Positions 54,548 to 64,000 of a DNA stretch of 64,000 nucleotides are shown piece after piece. A program made the position numbers and the translations under genes. The stretch's first letter is position 1; each line of letters opens with the position of its first letter. Source of the DNA: Asparagopsis taxiformis. Its lineage: Eukaryota; Rhodophyta; Florideophyceae; Bonnemaisoniales; Bonnemaisoniaceae. The stretch covers positions 1-64,000 of the forward strand of contig JALQPE010000158.1 of NCBI GenBank assembly GCA_030407315.1. Direction: 5' to 3'. The notes beneath the pieces are model-generated. The model saw only the letters and a program-made list of their open reading frames with translations. It was not told the DNA's origin and did not search any database.

Positions 54548-57070
54548 ATGACTCTTCAGCTCTCCTTGTCTAAATATCCAGATCGTCAGCGTGAAAGACA
54601 GAAATTACTACGGGTACATCTGTTGATTTCCGAACCATCCTTATCTTCACTCTCTATGTCGATCGCCATCGTCAATGATCCTCCAGGATTAGACACCCAG
54701 TCTTCTGCGCGGCTTCGCTTGTGTTATAGCTTCTCCAATGTAGAAAGTTCGGAAGATTCCTCTATTTCCACTGACAGTGAAGATCGGAGTACCCTGAGAG
54801 GTCAACTACGTAACCTTCCTCAATACAATTCGAATTCAAGCACTACCAGGAACGAGGAATTTATTTCTCTTGTATGCAAGCCGAAAAGTGCGTTGCTGCC
54901 AAAACGCCGATACAGCATGAAAACAAGGAGTCCTCGTATAGCCCCCATTAGCTCTCTCAAAAAGTGGAGACTTGAGCAGTCTCGATCAACTGTCAATCCG
55001 TTCAAAGAGGCGAGACAATGCTGTGTAAAGCTGAAGTGCTTCAGGATGATTACCGATAATGACGCAAGCGGCTTTGTATTTGAACAATACAAGAGAATTA
55101 TGGGAATGGACCGAGAGGAACGAAAAAGAACTTTAATTTCCATGTTCATGATCGAAGAAGGGACATTTCGCTTCAACAATGAGCGTGTTTGCGGAGAATT
55201 CCTTCGTATCGGTCTCGGATTCTCTAGGACACTACAGAGTTGCGTAAAAGGTACCTCATTTGCTCCTGCATCACGGTCTGTAGTAGCTCTCCCGAGGGCT
55301 CCCAGTAACACTCTCTCACACAAGGCATCTATAATACTTTTCTTGGAATCTCTTGCTGACACGACCGCACAAATGATGCCTGACAAAGACGAGAGGCACT
55401 TACCAGCATTCAGAAAGACAGCAGTTTATCAGCAATTCCTCGAATCCTATGAGGAATATGATTGTGATGGATCCTTGAGAAGTCCTCCATCTCAGAGTTA
55501 CTTCTTGACTATTTGGAAGCGGTACTCTTCCAATATCAAAGTTCGCAAGCATCATCGCTTCACAAAGTGCTCGGAGTGCGAAATTCTGAGATCTGAGTTA
55601 GACAAGTGTGGTTTAAATGAAAGCCGTGCCAGGCCACTGAGAGAACGGCTTAAGTTGCACTACGATTATATCACACGTGAACGTGTAGCATATTCCATGA
55701 AGGCAAAAATGGCGGCCCGAAACTCTACAGCTTACTGTTCTATAGTTATTGACGGTGCAGACCAATCCGCCTTTGGGTTGCCTCATTTCGTCTGCGACAC
55801 AAAGTCATCTCGAGGAGAGAAAATGAAGGTGAAGTTAGTTGGCTCACTCGAGCATGGTTCAGTGAACAATTTAACTTTGCTGCTTCTAACTGAACAATTC
55901 GAAACTGGAGGTAACCACATAATCGAAACACTCCATAGAGTCCTTCAAATGAAACACGATGCTTGAGGACTACCAAAAACACTATTCTTACAGCTTGACA
56001 ACTGTACGAGGGAAAATAAGAATAGATATGTGATGGCATATATTGAAACGTTAGTGAGCAGAGGAATTTTTGATGAAGCACAAGTTTCGTTCCTTCCAAT
56101 CGGTCATACTCACTCCGATATAGACCAATGTTTCAGTCGAACTTCTCAGAGGTTGCGAACAAACGAGGCTCTTGATATGGAACAGATGATAGAGCAACTG
56201 AAATTCTGTTACAATCCTACACCGGTGGTTCTACGTATGAGACACGTCGCAAACTTCTCCGCCCTGTGCAGTTTGGAAAACTGCCTACTTAAGGTTCCAC
56301 CATTCAGCCATTACCGTTTTTTCAGGTTTACCAGAACAGCTCGGGTTGTTCAGAGAATCTCTGTTGATGGAGCCCCTGCGTATGGTACAAAATGTGCAGT
56401 GCGAGTAGCTTGCAAGGATGACTGGGTTCCTCTCGATGAAACTTCTCCAGAGTGCGGGTTCCTCAAATTCCCGCCAAACTTCAAGAATACCCCTTCCAAT
56501 AGACTTCGATCCCCCGATAACGTGATCAATGTGAACAAATGTCTGGAGTCGAGCGAGGAAAGAATTTCTGATGCATCTGTGATGCGTTCTTTACGAGAGA
56601 TGAGAGATGAGATTTATAATGACCGAGACGATCCGTTCCATTGGGACCTGAACACATCATTCGAGATGAACTGTATCAAAGATGCTGGAGATATCGAGGA
56701 GGAAGATCAGTTTGTCAATATTCTACCGAGTATCGGATTTGAGTATTGTCCAGGAGAAATGCTTGCGATAAAGACTTCTACTCCATCATGTCCCTTCTGG
56801 GTAGCTGAGGTTCTTTCTATATCCGAACGAGCAGAAGATGATGCAGCAACGAAACTCAGAATCAAATGGTACGAACCGAACACGAACGACAAAGATATCT
56901 TCACAGCAAGGTATTCTCCCAGTATGACAACAATGGGGAAAAGAACAGTCCCTTACATACAAGAAGTTGGTGTTCAGACTGTTTTGGTAAAGTTTGGACG
57001 ATTGAAGAGAGATCGTAGGATCAGTGTGAAAGATGCCAAGAGCATCCGAAGCTCTCTGGGCATAGCGTAA
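54548..57070 (+). pseudogene. DDE-type transposase (DUF7869-like), one in-frame stop
   Basis: 841 codons in a single frame interrupted only by TGA at 55964-55966. The N-terminal half has a Cys-containing segment (HRFTKCSECEILRSELDKC) and IVIDGADQSAFGLPHF, a candidate first catalytic Asp (about residue 400). After the stop come LFLQLDNCTRENKNRYV (second Asp, about 484) and FLPIGHTHSDIDQCFSR (about 515). The C-terminus has a strand-rich GEMLAIKTSTPSCPFWVAEV...LRIKWYEP module. The D...LDN...GHTHxDID pattern is that of a eukaryotic transposase-like domain often annotated DUF7869. The stop follows GATGCT and could come from one C-to-T change at a CpG (CGA to TGA). Probably inactive, unless the stop is read through. 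Confidence 0.75.
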
Positions 57071-57386
57071 GTGCAAGACAGACATTGAAATAAAATAGTT
57101 TAACGCAATAAGAGACTGAAGTTTTGCTCCACACGGAAGTTGTATATGTAGATCCTTGCCGTAACTTCATGTGCTCCTTCCATTTCATTTCGCTCCCGTA
57201 CATATGTTCCAATTTGCCCAGTTTATCACCGATGACATGTCTTTCGGACAGCTTATCACGTGCAAATGGCAGCAAGTATCACGAAGATGATACGTATGTA
57301 CGACGGTCGCAAAGTCGTCACCAGACTCTCGCCTGCGACAGATATCAAGGAAACGACACGCTTTTTGCGAACGGATGTGGACTCCA
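57071..57386. other. 3' flank of the transposase gene
   Basis: No gene; AT-rich, ending at the right inverted repeat. Confidence 0.4.
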
Positions 57387-58315
57387 TGATCTGCATGGGA
57401 TGCGGCGTATACCGCTCGCCTGTCGTGCGTAATCTCCAGATCAACTTTCTATACACCCTCCAGTGGGCGATTTCCTCGGACATAGGGCCGTGAAATCTCG
57501 ACGCAATCTGCAGCATGTCCGGTATTGATACGATTTGGACTGATAAATCAGCGTTCTTTCTGGCGAGTCGCTTCGCCCACTCTGCCCGTGACGCCTCTGA
57601 AACGCGACGCTCCCCGACGTCGATCACGACGCCCTGTAATGCGGCGCAGTTCTTCATTAATGGATGCACGGACGCGTAGTAGATGCCTATCATTTCGCCG
57701 CGGCGAACGCGACGCGACGCAACGCACGCGTTGAATCTCGTGACGATCGGTGCCCAATATGCTGTCGGCGCCTTCCTCCACGCCGTGGCCGCACACCTGC
57801 TGCGCGATTTGCAGCATGACGGGCGACAGACTCGGTTGCGCGGCGCGCTGTTGGGATACTGCGACGAGGATGGGTTGCAATAGGCCACGTAGAACCTGGA
57901 TTTCGTCAAAGGTGCCGATGTCGGCGAGGAAATTGGCGAGGTAGAGAAGGAAGATGAGCGCGAGCAGAAGAGCAATTTCTGTCAATTCGTTGGTCTCCAT
58001 TGTGTCGAAGAGCTGCGATGGAACGAGACGTCGTTGCTGGTTGGCGTGTTGCAAGCGACAACTTGGGCTACTGCGACATTGAATCGCATCGCATCGTTGG
58101 ACCAAGTCGTGTTGGCGTTGCAAGTAGACAGAGGCAAACAATGCATGAATGTGTGTATACGTTTTCAACATGGAGAGCACAGAGCACATGAAGTGGGAGG
58201 GACGGAACAAGCCAGAATCGATACCTTCAGCAGCAATTCGACTTATTGACACCAGCTCAACCGTCGTTCGATGATTCAAATGCAAGAGTAACTGCTCAAA
58301 TCCAGCGGCTAGCAT
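57256..58315 (-). CDS. unknown protein encoded in the right inverted repeat
   Basis: Mirror copy of the left-repeat ORF, identical in sequence inside the repeat, including the two overlapping frames and their change point. Its last about 40 codons, beyond the repeat (STSVRKKRVVSLISVAGES), differ from the left copy. Confidence 0.4.
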
Positions 58316-58610
58316 GATTGCACCAGGATATGATATGTCATTCTTGCATCAAATTTTTACAAAACTTCTTGCATCAAATAAATAATTTACAATCCAAATT
58401 AATACAAAAATATTGGAAATCACTGCCAGTCAAGCACATATAACGGAAACAGTGATACCTTGACAAATATTTGTCCGGACACATAAGATGACTACCACTG
58501 CAATATGCGGCAATGCAACTTTCCGGCGATATGATGCTCAACATGCTTGACCAATTTTAGAATTTCCCCGATTAAAATAATTTTCACCCGAAATACACCA
58601 AATCAGTGTT
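57387..58610. repeat. right terminal inverted repeat
   Basis: 1224 bp, reverse complement of 48509-49733. The inner boundary is at TGATC/GATCA. Confidence 0.95.
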
Positions 58611-60487
58611 CAGTTAGCATCCATGCAAGACTCCTCTAATATTATTCTGGTGGGATCCAGAAGGGTTCGATTGATGCGCTCGGAAAAGGGATTATGTTGT
58701 GGCGTATGCGGTGTTGTCGTTGTATGTTCGGTAGATTCAATGCAGCTATACTCCGTGCCTCCATCCGTATGCAACCTTTCGATCCCGTTTGGGAAGTATT
58801 TGAGAACGTGTGAGCTTTTGGAATACATTCTGAAAGCATCTGCAGTTTCACCCTTGCTGTTCAATGCAATTACATGGGTGTACCTTGTGAATTGATCTGT
58901 AAATGTGACAAAATACTTTCGTCCGCAGTGACTTTTCGGGAGTGGCCCTACTAGATCTGGATGCACAATCTCTCCAGCGTGATTTGCAATTTTAAATTGT
59001 GACTTGAAGGCCTTTTTGGTTGCTCTCCCAAGTCCTACATGGATGGCAGACATCTAGTTCTCCGCGCATTTCAGGAACTCCATTGGCATGTATCGACAGT
59101 TGTCTCAAAATGTGTTCATTTGCATGAACTCATCGTCGGTGCCATAATGCCAAGCTGCCTTTCTTTGTGATGACAAAATTTGCGTATGCTTGTCTGTCAC
59201 CTGCCGACAGCATAGTGTACAAGCCTTTATTCTTGTCTCGACTTGCAATGGAAATAATATCGGACTCGTAGACAGTGAAGTTTCGTACGAACAGACATCT
59301 GTTGAGTACAATTGCCTCTTTAGAAGTGAATATCACGATGTTCCCTTGGTCGCATAACTGACCAACTGATATCAATGTGTTATTAAGCCCATGGACATGT
59401 TGAGCGTTTGGCATGTAATTCTTCCACAATGTATCGTTCCTTCCCCGATACAGTGTGACTCTCTGTTTCCAACTGCTAATCTTACAGTGTTCTGTGATCC
59501 TCGCTTGTATGAATCATCATGCACTTCGTATCGGTCCCTGAACAATGTAATAGAAGCTCCAGTGTCAAGGATTTGTGTAGAGTGATTTTGTACAGTGTCT
59601 TTCTTTGATGATGTCGCCGCAGTGAATTTGTTTTCTATCACTGCAGTGCCTCCAAAAGTGATTCTGTGCCTTTTCTGTTTGTCAGAGCTCTTTTCTTTCA
59701 CCGAGTCAGTCACATTGAGTCCTTTTATGTTCCTGATTGCATCCGGAGATATTCTGAATTTGGCAGATTCTGGATTGTAGTAACAGGTATCTGACGTGTG
59801 TCCTGTTTTCGAGCAGAAGGAACATCGGGCACTTTTCATGGAGTGTGATGCACGCAGTGAGCGGAATTTCAGTTGCTCTGTTTTGTGTCTGTCGTGCTTT
59901 TCTCGTTTGGAACAGCTACTAGACTCCTTGATTCGCTTCCATTCTTGTAATAGATCCGCAGTAACTGCGTCCCATGTAAGTTCGTCTACCTCCTTGAGTC
60001 GCAGAGCGGCTACAGTTGGCTCTAGGGGGGACTGCTGCCCCATGCTGGCCAGGAGAAGAGGTCCTTTGTGCGTATCGGGAATGGATACGTCGCTTCCCAT
60101 TCGGTCAAGCTGTGAGAATAGAGATTCAAATTCATCAATATATGTTCTCATATTGTCATTTGATGAGAACCGCTTAGAGTATACTGTTGTCAATGTAGAT
60201 ATGCGTGTAGCTGCACGGTCTGAAGCATATCTCTTGTCCAATAGGCTGAGCATTGCCATTGGATCATTAGATTTGGCACTGCACACTCTAAAGGGTGCAT
60301 CTCCGAGTGACGCAGTGAGCAGTGCAGTGGCTTTGTCTTTGATGTCATCGGGGCATTCTTCCTTATTCAGTTTCCCCCAATAGCCTTTCCCTTTCAGTGT
60401 GATTTCTGCACGTAGACGCCATAGATTGTAATCATCCGTGCTGCGTCCTTGAAATCGTTGTATTCTTTCATCATCGTCTTTTGTCAT
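58611..60487 (-). pseudogene. copia-type gag-pol (gag, protease, integrase start)
   Basis: ATG 60487 opens gag (YNLWRLRAEITLKGKGYW; RMGSDVSIPDTHKG), a zinc knuckle CSFCSKTGHTSDTC and the protease site ILDTGASITLF near 59550. After a frame change near 59420 come a VHGLNNTLISVGQL strand and the ALWH pre-integrase motif, then, after another change, the integrase: GEIVHPDLVGPLPKSH, ERLHTDGGTEYS and PHTPQHNPFSERINR. Protease followed at once by integrase is the copia order. The gene is cut at 58611 by the 10.1-kb transposon and continues at 48508. Confidence 0.9.
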
Positions 60488-60636
60488 TTTTGTTCTGTAG
60501 ACGATTGCGTAGATTATTCGGTGTGCCTTGTGTGCACAACAGTGATCGAGACAGCTCTTCTGATTGCAACTCCGAACAATGCTTCAGTGGTGTCTTGTTT
60601 CGGAAGTCAAGTTGGATGTAGAGGTCGTTTGCCACT

Positions 60637-60647
60637 GGCCCATAACC
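60637..60647 (-). promoter_or_regulatory. copia primer-binding site (internal initiator-tRNA type)
   Basis: Reads GGTTATGGGCC on the minus strand, directly after the LTR end. It is complementary to the anticodon stem-loop of initiator tRNA-Met (GGCCCATAACC), the half-tRNA priming used by copia and Ty5. Confidence 0.8.
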
Positions 60648-60914
60648 TGATGTATCTTTATTTCTCGATGCTCTTTTCTCTCTACTGAGGCTATCTATTC
60701 ATCTATTTGTAGTCATGGTTTCTGTGCTAATCACAAGGAATGGCGGTGATAGCACAGGCACATTAGGAGCCACAAATGCAGAGCCATCCGTTACGATGCT
60801 GTGTCAATCACCAGTTGCGGAATTACAAGCCAATATTAGCAAGATAATGTTCTGCAAGCCGCAATCTAATTATCAAGCTTGAAATCCTGCTTGTAGCTAG
60901 TATTATATCCAACA
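60648..60914 (-). mobile_element. copia 5' LTR (267 bp)
   Basis: On the minus strand it begins TGTTGGATATAATACTAGC and ends TACATCA, with typical TG...CA ends; the TGTTGGA start is common in copia LTRs. Confidence 0.8.
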
Positions 60915-63900
60915 AAAGCTCACGGCCGCGAAGGCCAACTCGAGTCACACTACACCCGACGTGGGGGAAGAACCGCAGTCCGACGGGACGAACGAACCTC
61001 ACACGCAGAGGAAGTCTCGCAGACGAGCGAGACGCGCTACCCGGAAGCACGACGCTTCCGAACGCGAGAAAGCCAAGCACGCGGCTTATACGAAGCGTGT
61101 CGACGCAAAAAAGCCATACGGGCTCATGCGGTGAAGCGACGAACCGCCAACGAAGACGTAGACCGCGCGCCGGTCAGGACTGAACCGTTGGTTCTCGACG
61201 GGCACACGTGCCTACTTGCTTCGAAGCACTATATCGTGTCCGGAACGATAGGACTAGACCTCAACGTGATGAGGGCGATTACCATCGCGATGGATACGTG
61301 CAGCGGATACAACTTGATACGAACAAGTTTACTACCCTACGACTGGGTTGACCGCTGTCTACGTGACGAAGAGCTACCGAAGCTCGGAGACGCCAATGGG
61401 CGACGTTTGCCTATCGAAGGCGCCATCCTGCTTCGCGTCAGGCTGGGGAACTCGCTGTTCCGCGTAAAATTCTTCGTAGCCAATACGCTGGCTGTTCCCG
61501 TTATAATGGGCACATCGTTCATGACGAAGCATGTCGATGCTATACGCTGTCGAGCGCAGACAATCGAACTCCATCGGGGAGATACGATACCCATTATCGC
61601 GGAGGGTGATACGACGACTCCGTACGAGGAGGGGGAAGAGACGAATCCAAACGTGGAACACCCGAAACGCCGCGAGCGTAACGCGGCCGCGAATCGGCCG
61701 AGCCGAACGTTCTCGGTTCGTCTGACGAAGTACACGCGTGTACCGGCGATGTCGCAACGGACCGTCAACGTGACGACGGATGCGACCGGACTCGTGTTCC
61801 TCGAACCGAAAGCGTCGGTGCAATTCCGGCATGGGCAGCGCATAGCCAACGGAGTGGTCGACGTAGGACCGAGAGAGACGTTCTCTATTATCGTGTCGAA
61901 CTTCACGAAGAAGGACCGCGAATTGCCGAAAGGCGCAACGATTGCGTACGCGATACGCTCCCCGTTGGGAATCGTCCCACTCAAGCGTGAGGGCGGCGAA
62001 GCCCTCGCGAAGGTTTTGAACCTACCGCTAGTCGACGCGACGACGCGGGCAAATACGAACGGGTTGGGCGACGAAACGCCAGACCCGTTGGTCAACGAAA
62101 AGGGGAACGACCCCGCCACGAATTGGCAGTCGACAATCGATTTGTCGCACCTCGACGACGAGGATTTACGAAAGCGCATCCACGAGATGCTAGTGACACA
62201 TTCGTCAATGTGGACGAGCGGACGCCTCGGCGAAATCAATGCTACGGAGCATCGAATCGAACTCGAACCGGGCACGCGGCCCATACGTTCAATGCCCTAT
62301 CGTCAGGGTCCGGCTCTACGTACGATAGCCGAGGAGCAGATCACGAAGATGCTCAACGAAGGGGTTATCGAACCCGCGTCCAGCGAATGGGCGTCACCAA
62401 TCGTGTTGGTGCCGAAGAAGGACGGATCCTTACGCTTCTGTGTCGACTACAGGCGTTTGAACGCGGAAACGATCGCCGATTCGTACCCACTTCCTCGTAT
62501 GGAAGACTGCCTTGATTCGTTGGGCGACGCCGCCATCTTCACGACACTCGATTGTAACGCCGGTTACTGGCAAGTGCCCGTCTCCGCCGAGGACCGTGAT
62601 AAGACAACGTTTACGTCTTTCATGGGAACGTATCGCTACGTGCGAATGCCATTCGGGCTACGAAATGCCCCCGCTACGTTTCAGCGGACGTTGGACATAA
62701 TCCTCTCCGGAGTACGTTGGCAATCGTGCCTTGTTTACTTAGACGACGTAATCGTCTTTTCGAAAGACCTCGAGTCTCACCTGGGTCACGTTGACCAGGT
62801 GCTTTCCCTGCTACGCGCAGCGGGAGTCACGTTAAAGCTCACGAAGTGCTCGTTCTTTCAACCACGAGTTGACTACCTGGGGCACGTGATCACCCCAGGG
62901 AAGCTGCACGTCGCAGCTCGGAACAAGGAAGCCTTTCGTACGGCTACGTTCCCACGAGACAAGACGCAATGTCGATCGTTTTTGGGCGCGGCCAACGTTT
63001 ACCGCCGTTTCGTAAAGGCGTATGCCGAGATCGCTCGGCCACTCAACACGATGTTGAAGAAGGACGCTTCCCCCGATTGGACGAACCCAACGGACGCGCA
63101 AACGAATGCGTTCGAAACGTTGAAGACAATACTGGTGTCGCCACCAGTATTGCACCTTCCAAAGGCGGGACGTCCGTTCATGATCGATACCGACGCGTCG
63201 GCGTATCAGCTGGGAGCTACGTTGCTCCAGCAGCAAAACGAAGATAAGCCCAACGAATGGGTTCCGGTTGGGTACTGGTCGAAGACCCTTAACGAAACCG
63301 AACGTGGTTACTCGGCGACCGAGCGCGAGTGTTACTCCGTCGTCTGGGCGATAACGTCGCTCCGACCCTACGTAGAGGGTCAGCGGTTCACCGTACGTAC
63401 GGACCACGAAGCCTTACGTTGGCTGATGACGTTGACGGACGCGTCCGGACGACTACTACGATGGAGGCTACGCGTTGCCGAATTCGATTTCGAAGTTACG
63501 TACAGGCCTGGGCGCGTGCACCAGGTACCTGACGCTTTATCACGTGTGATATCTACGTATGACGACGGTCGACCCGTCGACGATGACGTACCATCGTACG
63601 GGGACGCGGTCCTCGTGACGACTCGCAGTCGTCGACAACCCACACGAAGTGGGCGAGGACGAACGACGTCCGTACGTAAAAAGGCGACGAATGCCGGGGG
63701 TCACGACGACCCGTCGAACGAGACTCGTGATGAACGAACATCAGCCACGACGGCTGGCCACGATGGCCTCGAGTTCAACCGCGACGCGTCGCTCGATGAC
63801 GTTCTTGACGAGGAACCGGATTTCCTCGACGAGCAGCGCGCTGCTGAAGACGATTCGGCACGCGTGCCACCAGCTGACGTTCAGCTTCCCATTACGAGGG

Positions 63901-64000
63901 ACGAGCTTATCGAAGCTCAACGCGAGGACGCGTTCTGTCAAACGATACTGACACGACAGTCCGAGACGCAGGACGCTGCATTCTTCGAAGGCCACGATGG
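60915..64000 (+). CDS. second Ty3-type pol, 5' cut by copia, 3' off the window
   Basis: Open from about 60897 to the end of the window. Early residues are charged (RRRARRATRKHDASEREK) and shift frame at an A6 run near 61110. A degenerate protease follows with MDTCSGYNLI in place of DTGA (near 61293). Reverse transcriptase: SPIVLVPKKDGSLRFCVDYR, MPFGLRNAPATFQ and catalytic YLDDVIVFS near 62740. RNase H: MIDTDASAYQLGATLL and TDHEALRWLM, then YRPGRVHQVPDALSR near 63500. The integrase lies beyond the edge. It differs clearly from the pol at 35155 (for example IDTDASAYQ against DVDASDYQ), so it is a separate lineage. The 5' side stops at the copia LTR, which must have inserted into it. Confidence 0.9.

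Larger units (their letters stand above)
48509..58610. mobile_element. 10.1-kb DNA transposon with 1.22-kb inverted repeats
   Basis: Ends AACACTGATTTGG / CCAAATCAGTGTT. The 4-bp target CAGT is duplicated at 48505-48508 and 58611-58614, and removing the element restores a copia reading frame, so both boundaries are firm. Cargo: an ORF inside each inverted repeat, a broken ParB-methyltransferase gene (-) and a DDE-type transposase gene (+), transcribed away from each other. Confidence 0.9.

Noticed and set aside
61337..62284. 315-codon minus-strand frame (and others near 62832-63407) as genes
   Set aside because: Shadows of the plus-strand Ty3 pol, whose catalytic motifs are clear.

Overview
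This is eukaryotic DNA made almost entirely of mobile elements and decayed gene pieces. The evidence is two chromodomain/Ty3-type and one copia-type LTR retrotransposon, three different transposase families, and fragments of typical eukaryotic genes (RRP5, DNA polymerase delta, NB-ARC, Sel1-repeat, ABC transporter). Long intronless reading frames and the mix of element types would fit a compact-gene alga such as a florideophyte red alga; that is inference and nothing here proves it. No tRNA, rRNA or CRISPR array was recognised.

Layout. 0-2.3 kb: palindrome-rich short repeats. 2.5-7.9 kb: a decayed CACTA/Plavaka-like transposon with a coiled-coil accessory gene (+) convergent to its transposase (-). 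8.4-11.5 kb: a 38-bp perfect palindrome, minisatellites and hairpin arrays. 13.0-31.0 kb: the most interesting stretch, holding (i) a 1267-aa transposase-like protein, (ii) two paralogous genes fusing a ParB-like domain to a predicted 2-oxoglutarate/Fe(II) dioxygenase, (iii) seven copies of a 39-bp palindrome placed only around those two genes, and (iv) on the other strand, one 1158-aa protein joining a ParB-like domain, a beta-class amino-methyltransferase and a SET domain. 31.8-47.6 kb: Ty3/chromovirus gag and pol between two 837-bp LTRs, with about 6 kb of broken host-gene fragments behind pol. 48.5-58.6 kb: a sharply bounded 10.1-kb DNA transposon (1.22-kb inverted repeats, 4-bp target duplication CAGT) carrying a DDE-type transposase and a second, broken ParB-methyltransferase gene; it sits inside the integrase gene of a copia element. 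58.6-60.9 kb: the rest of that copia element, which itself interrupts a second Ty3 element running off the window end.

How the parts may work together (inference): at least two unrelated DNA transposons here carry ParB-domain proteins joined to DNA-modifying enzymes, as methyltransferase 'writers' (one with an added histone-methyltransferase-like SET domain) and dioxygenases able in principle to oxidise or remove base marks. The palindromes beside the dioxygenase genes are natural candidates for ParB-type binding sites. Such proteins could let the elements control the chromatin or DNA-modification state of themselves or of competitors.

Caution: many genes are broken by single-base losses lying in C, G, T or A runs, nearly always in the same direction, so part of the apparent decay may be sequencing error.
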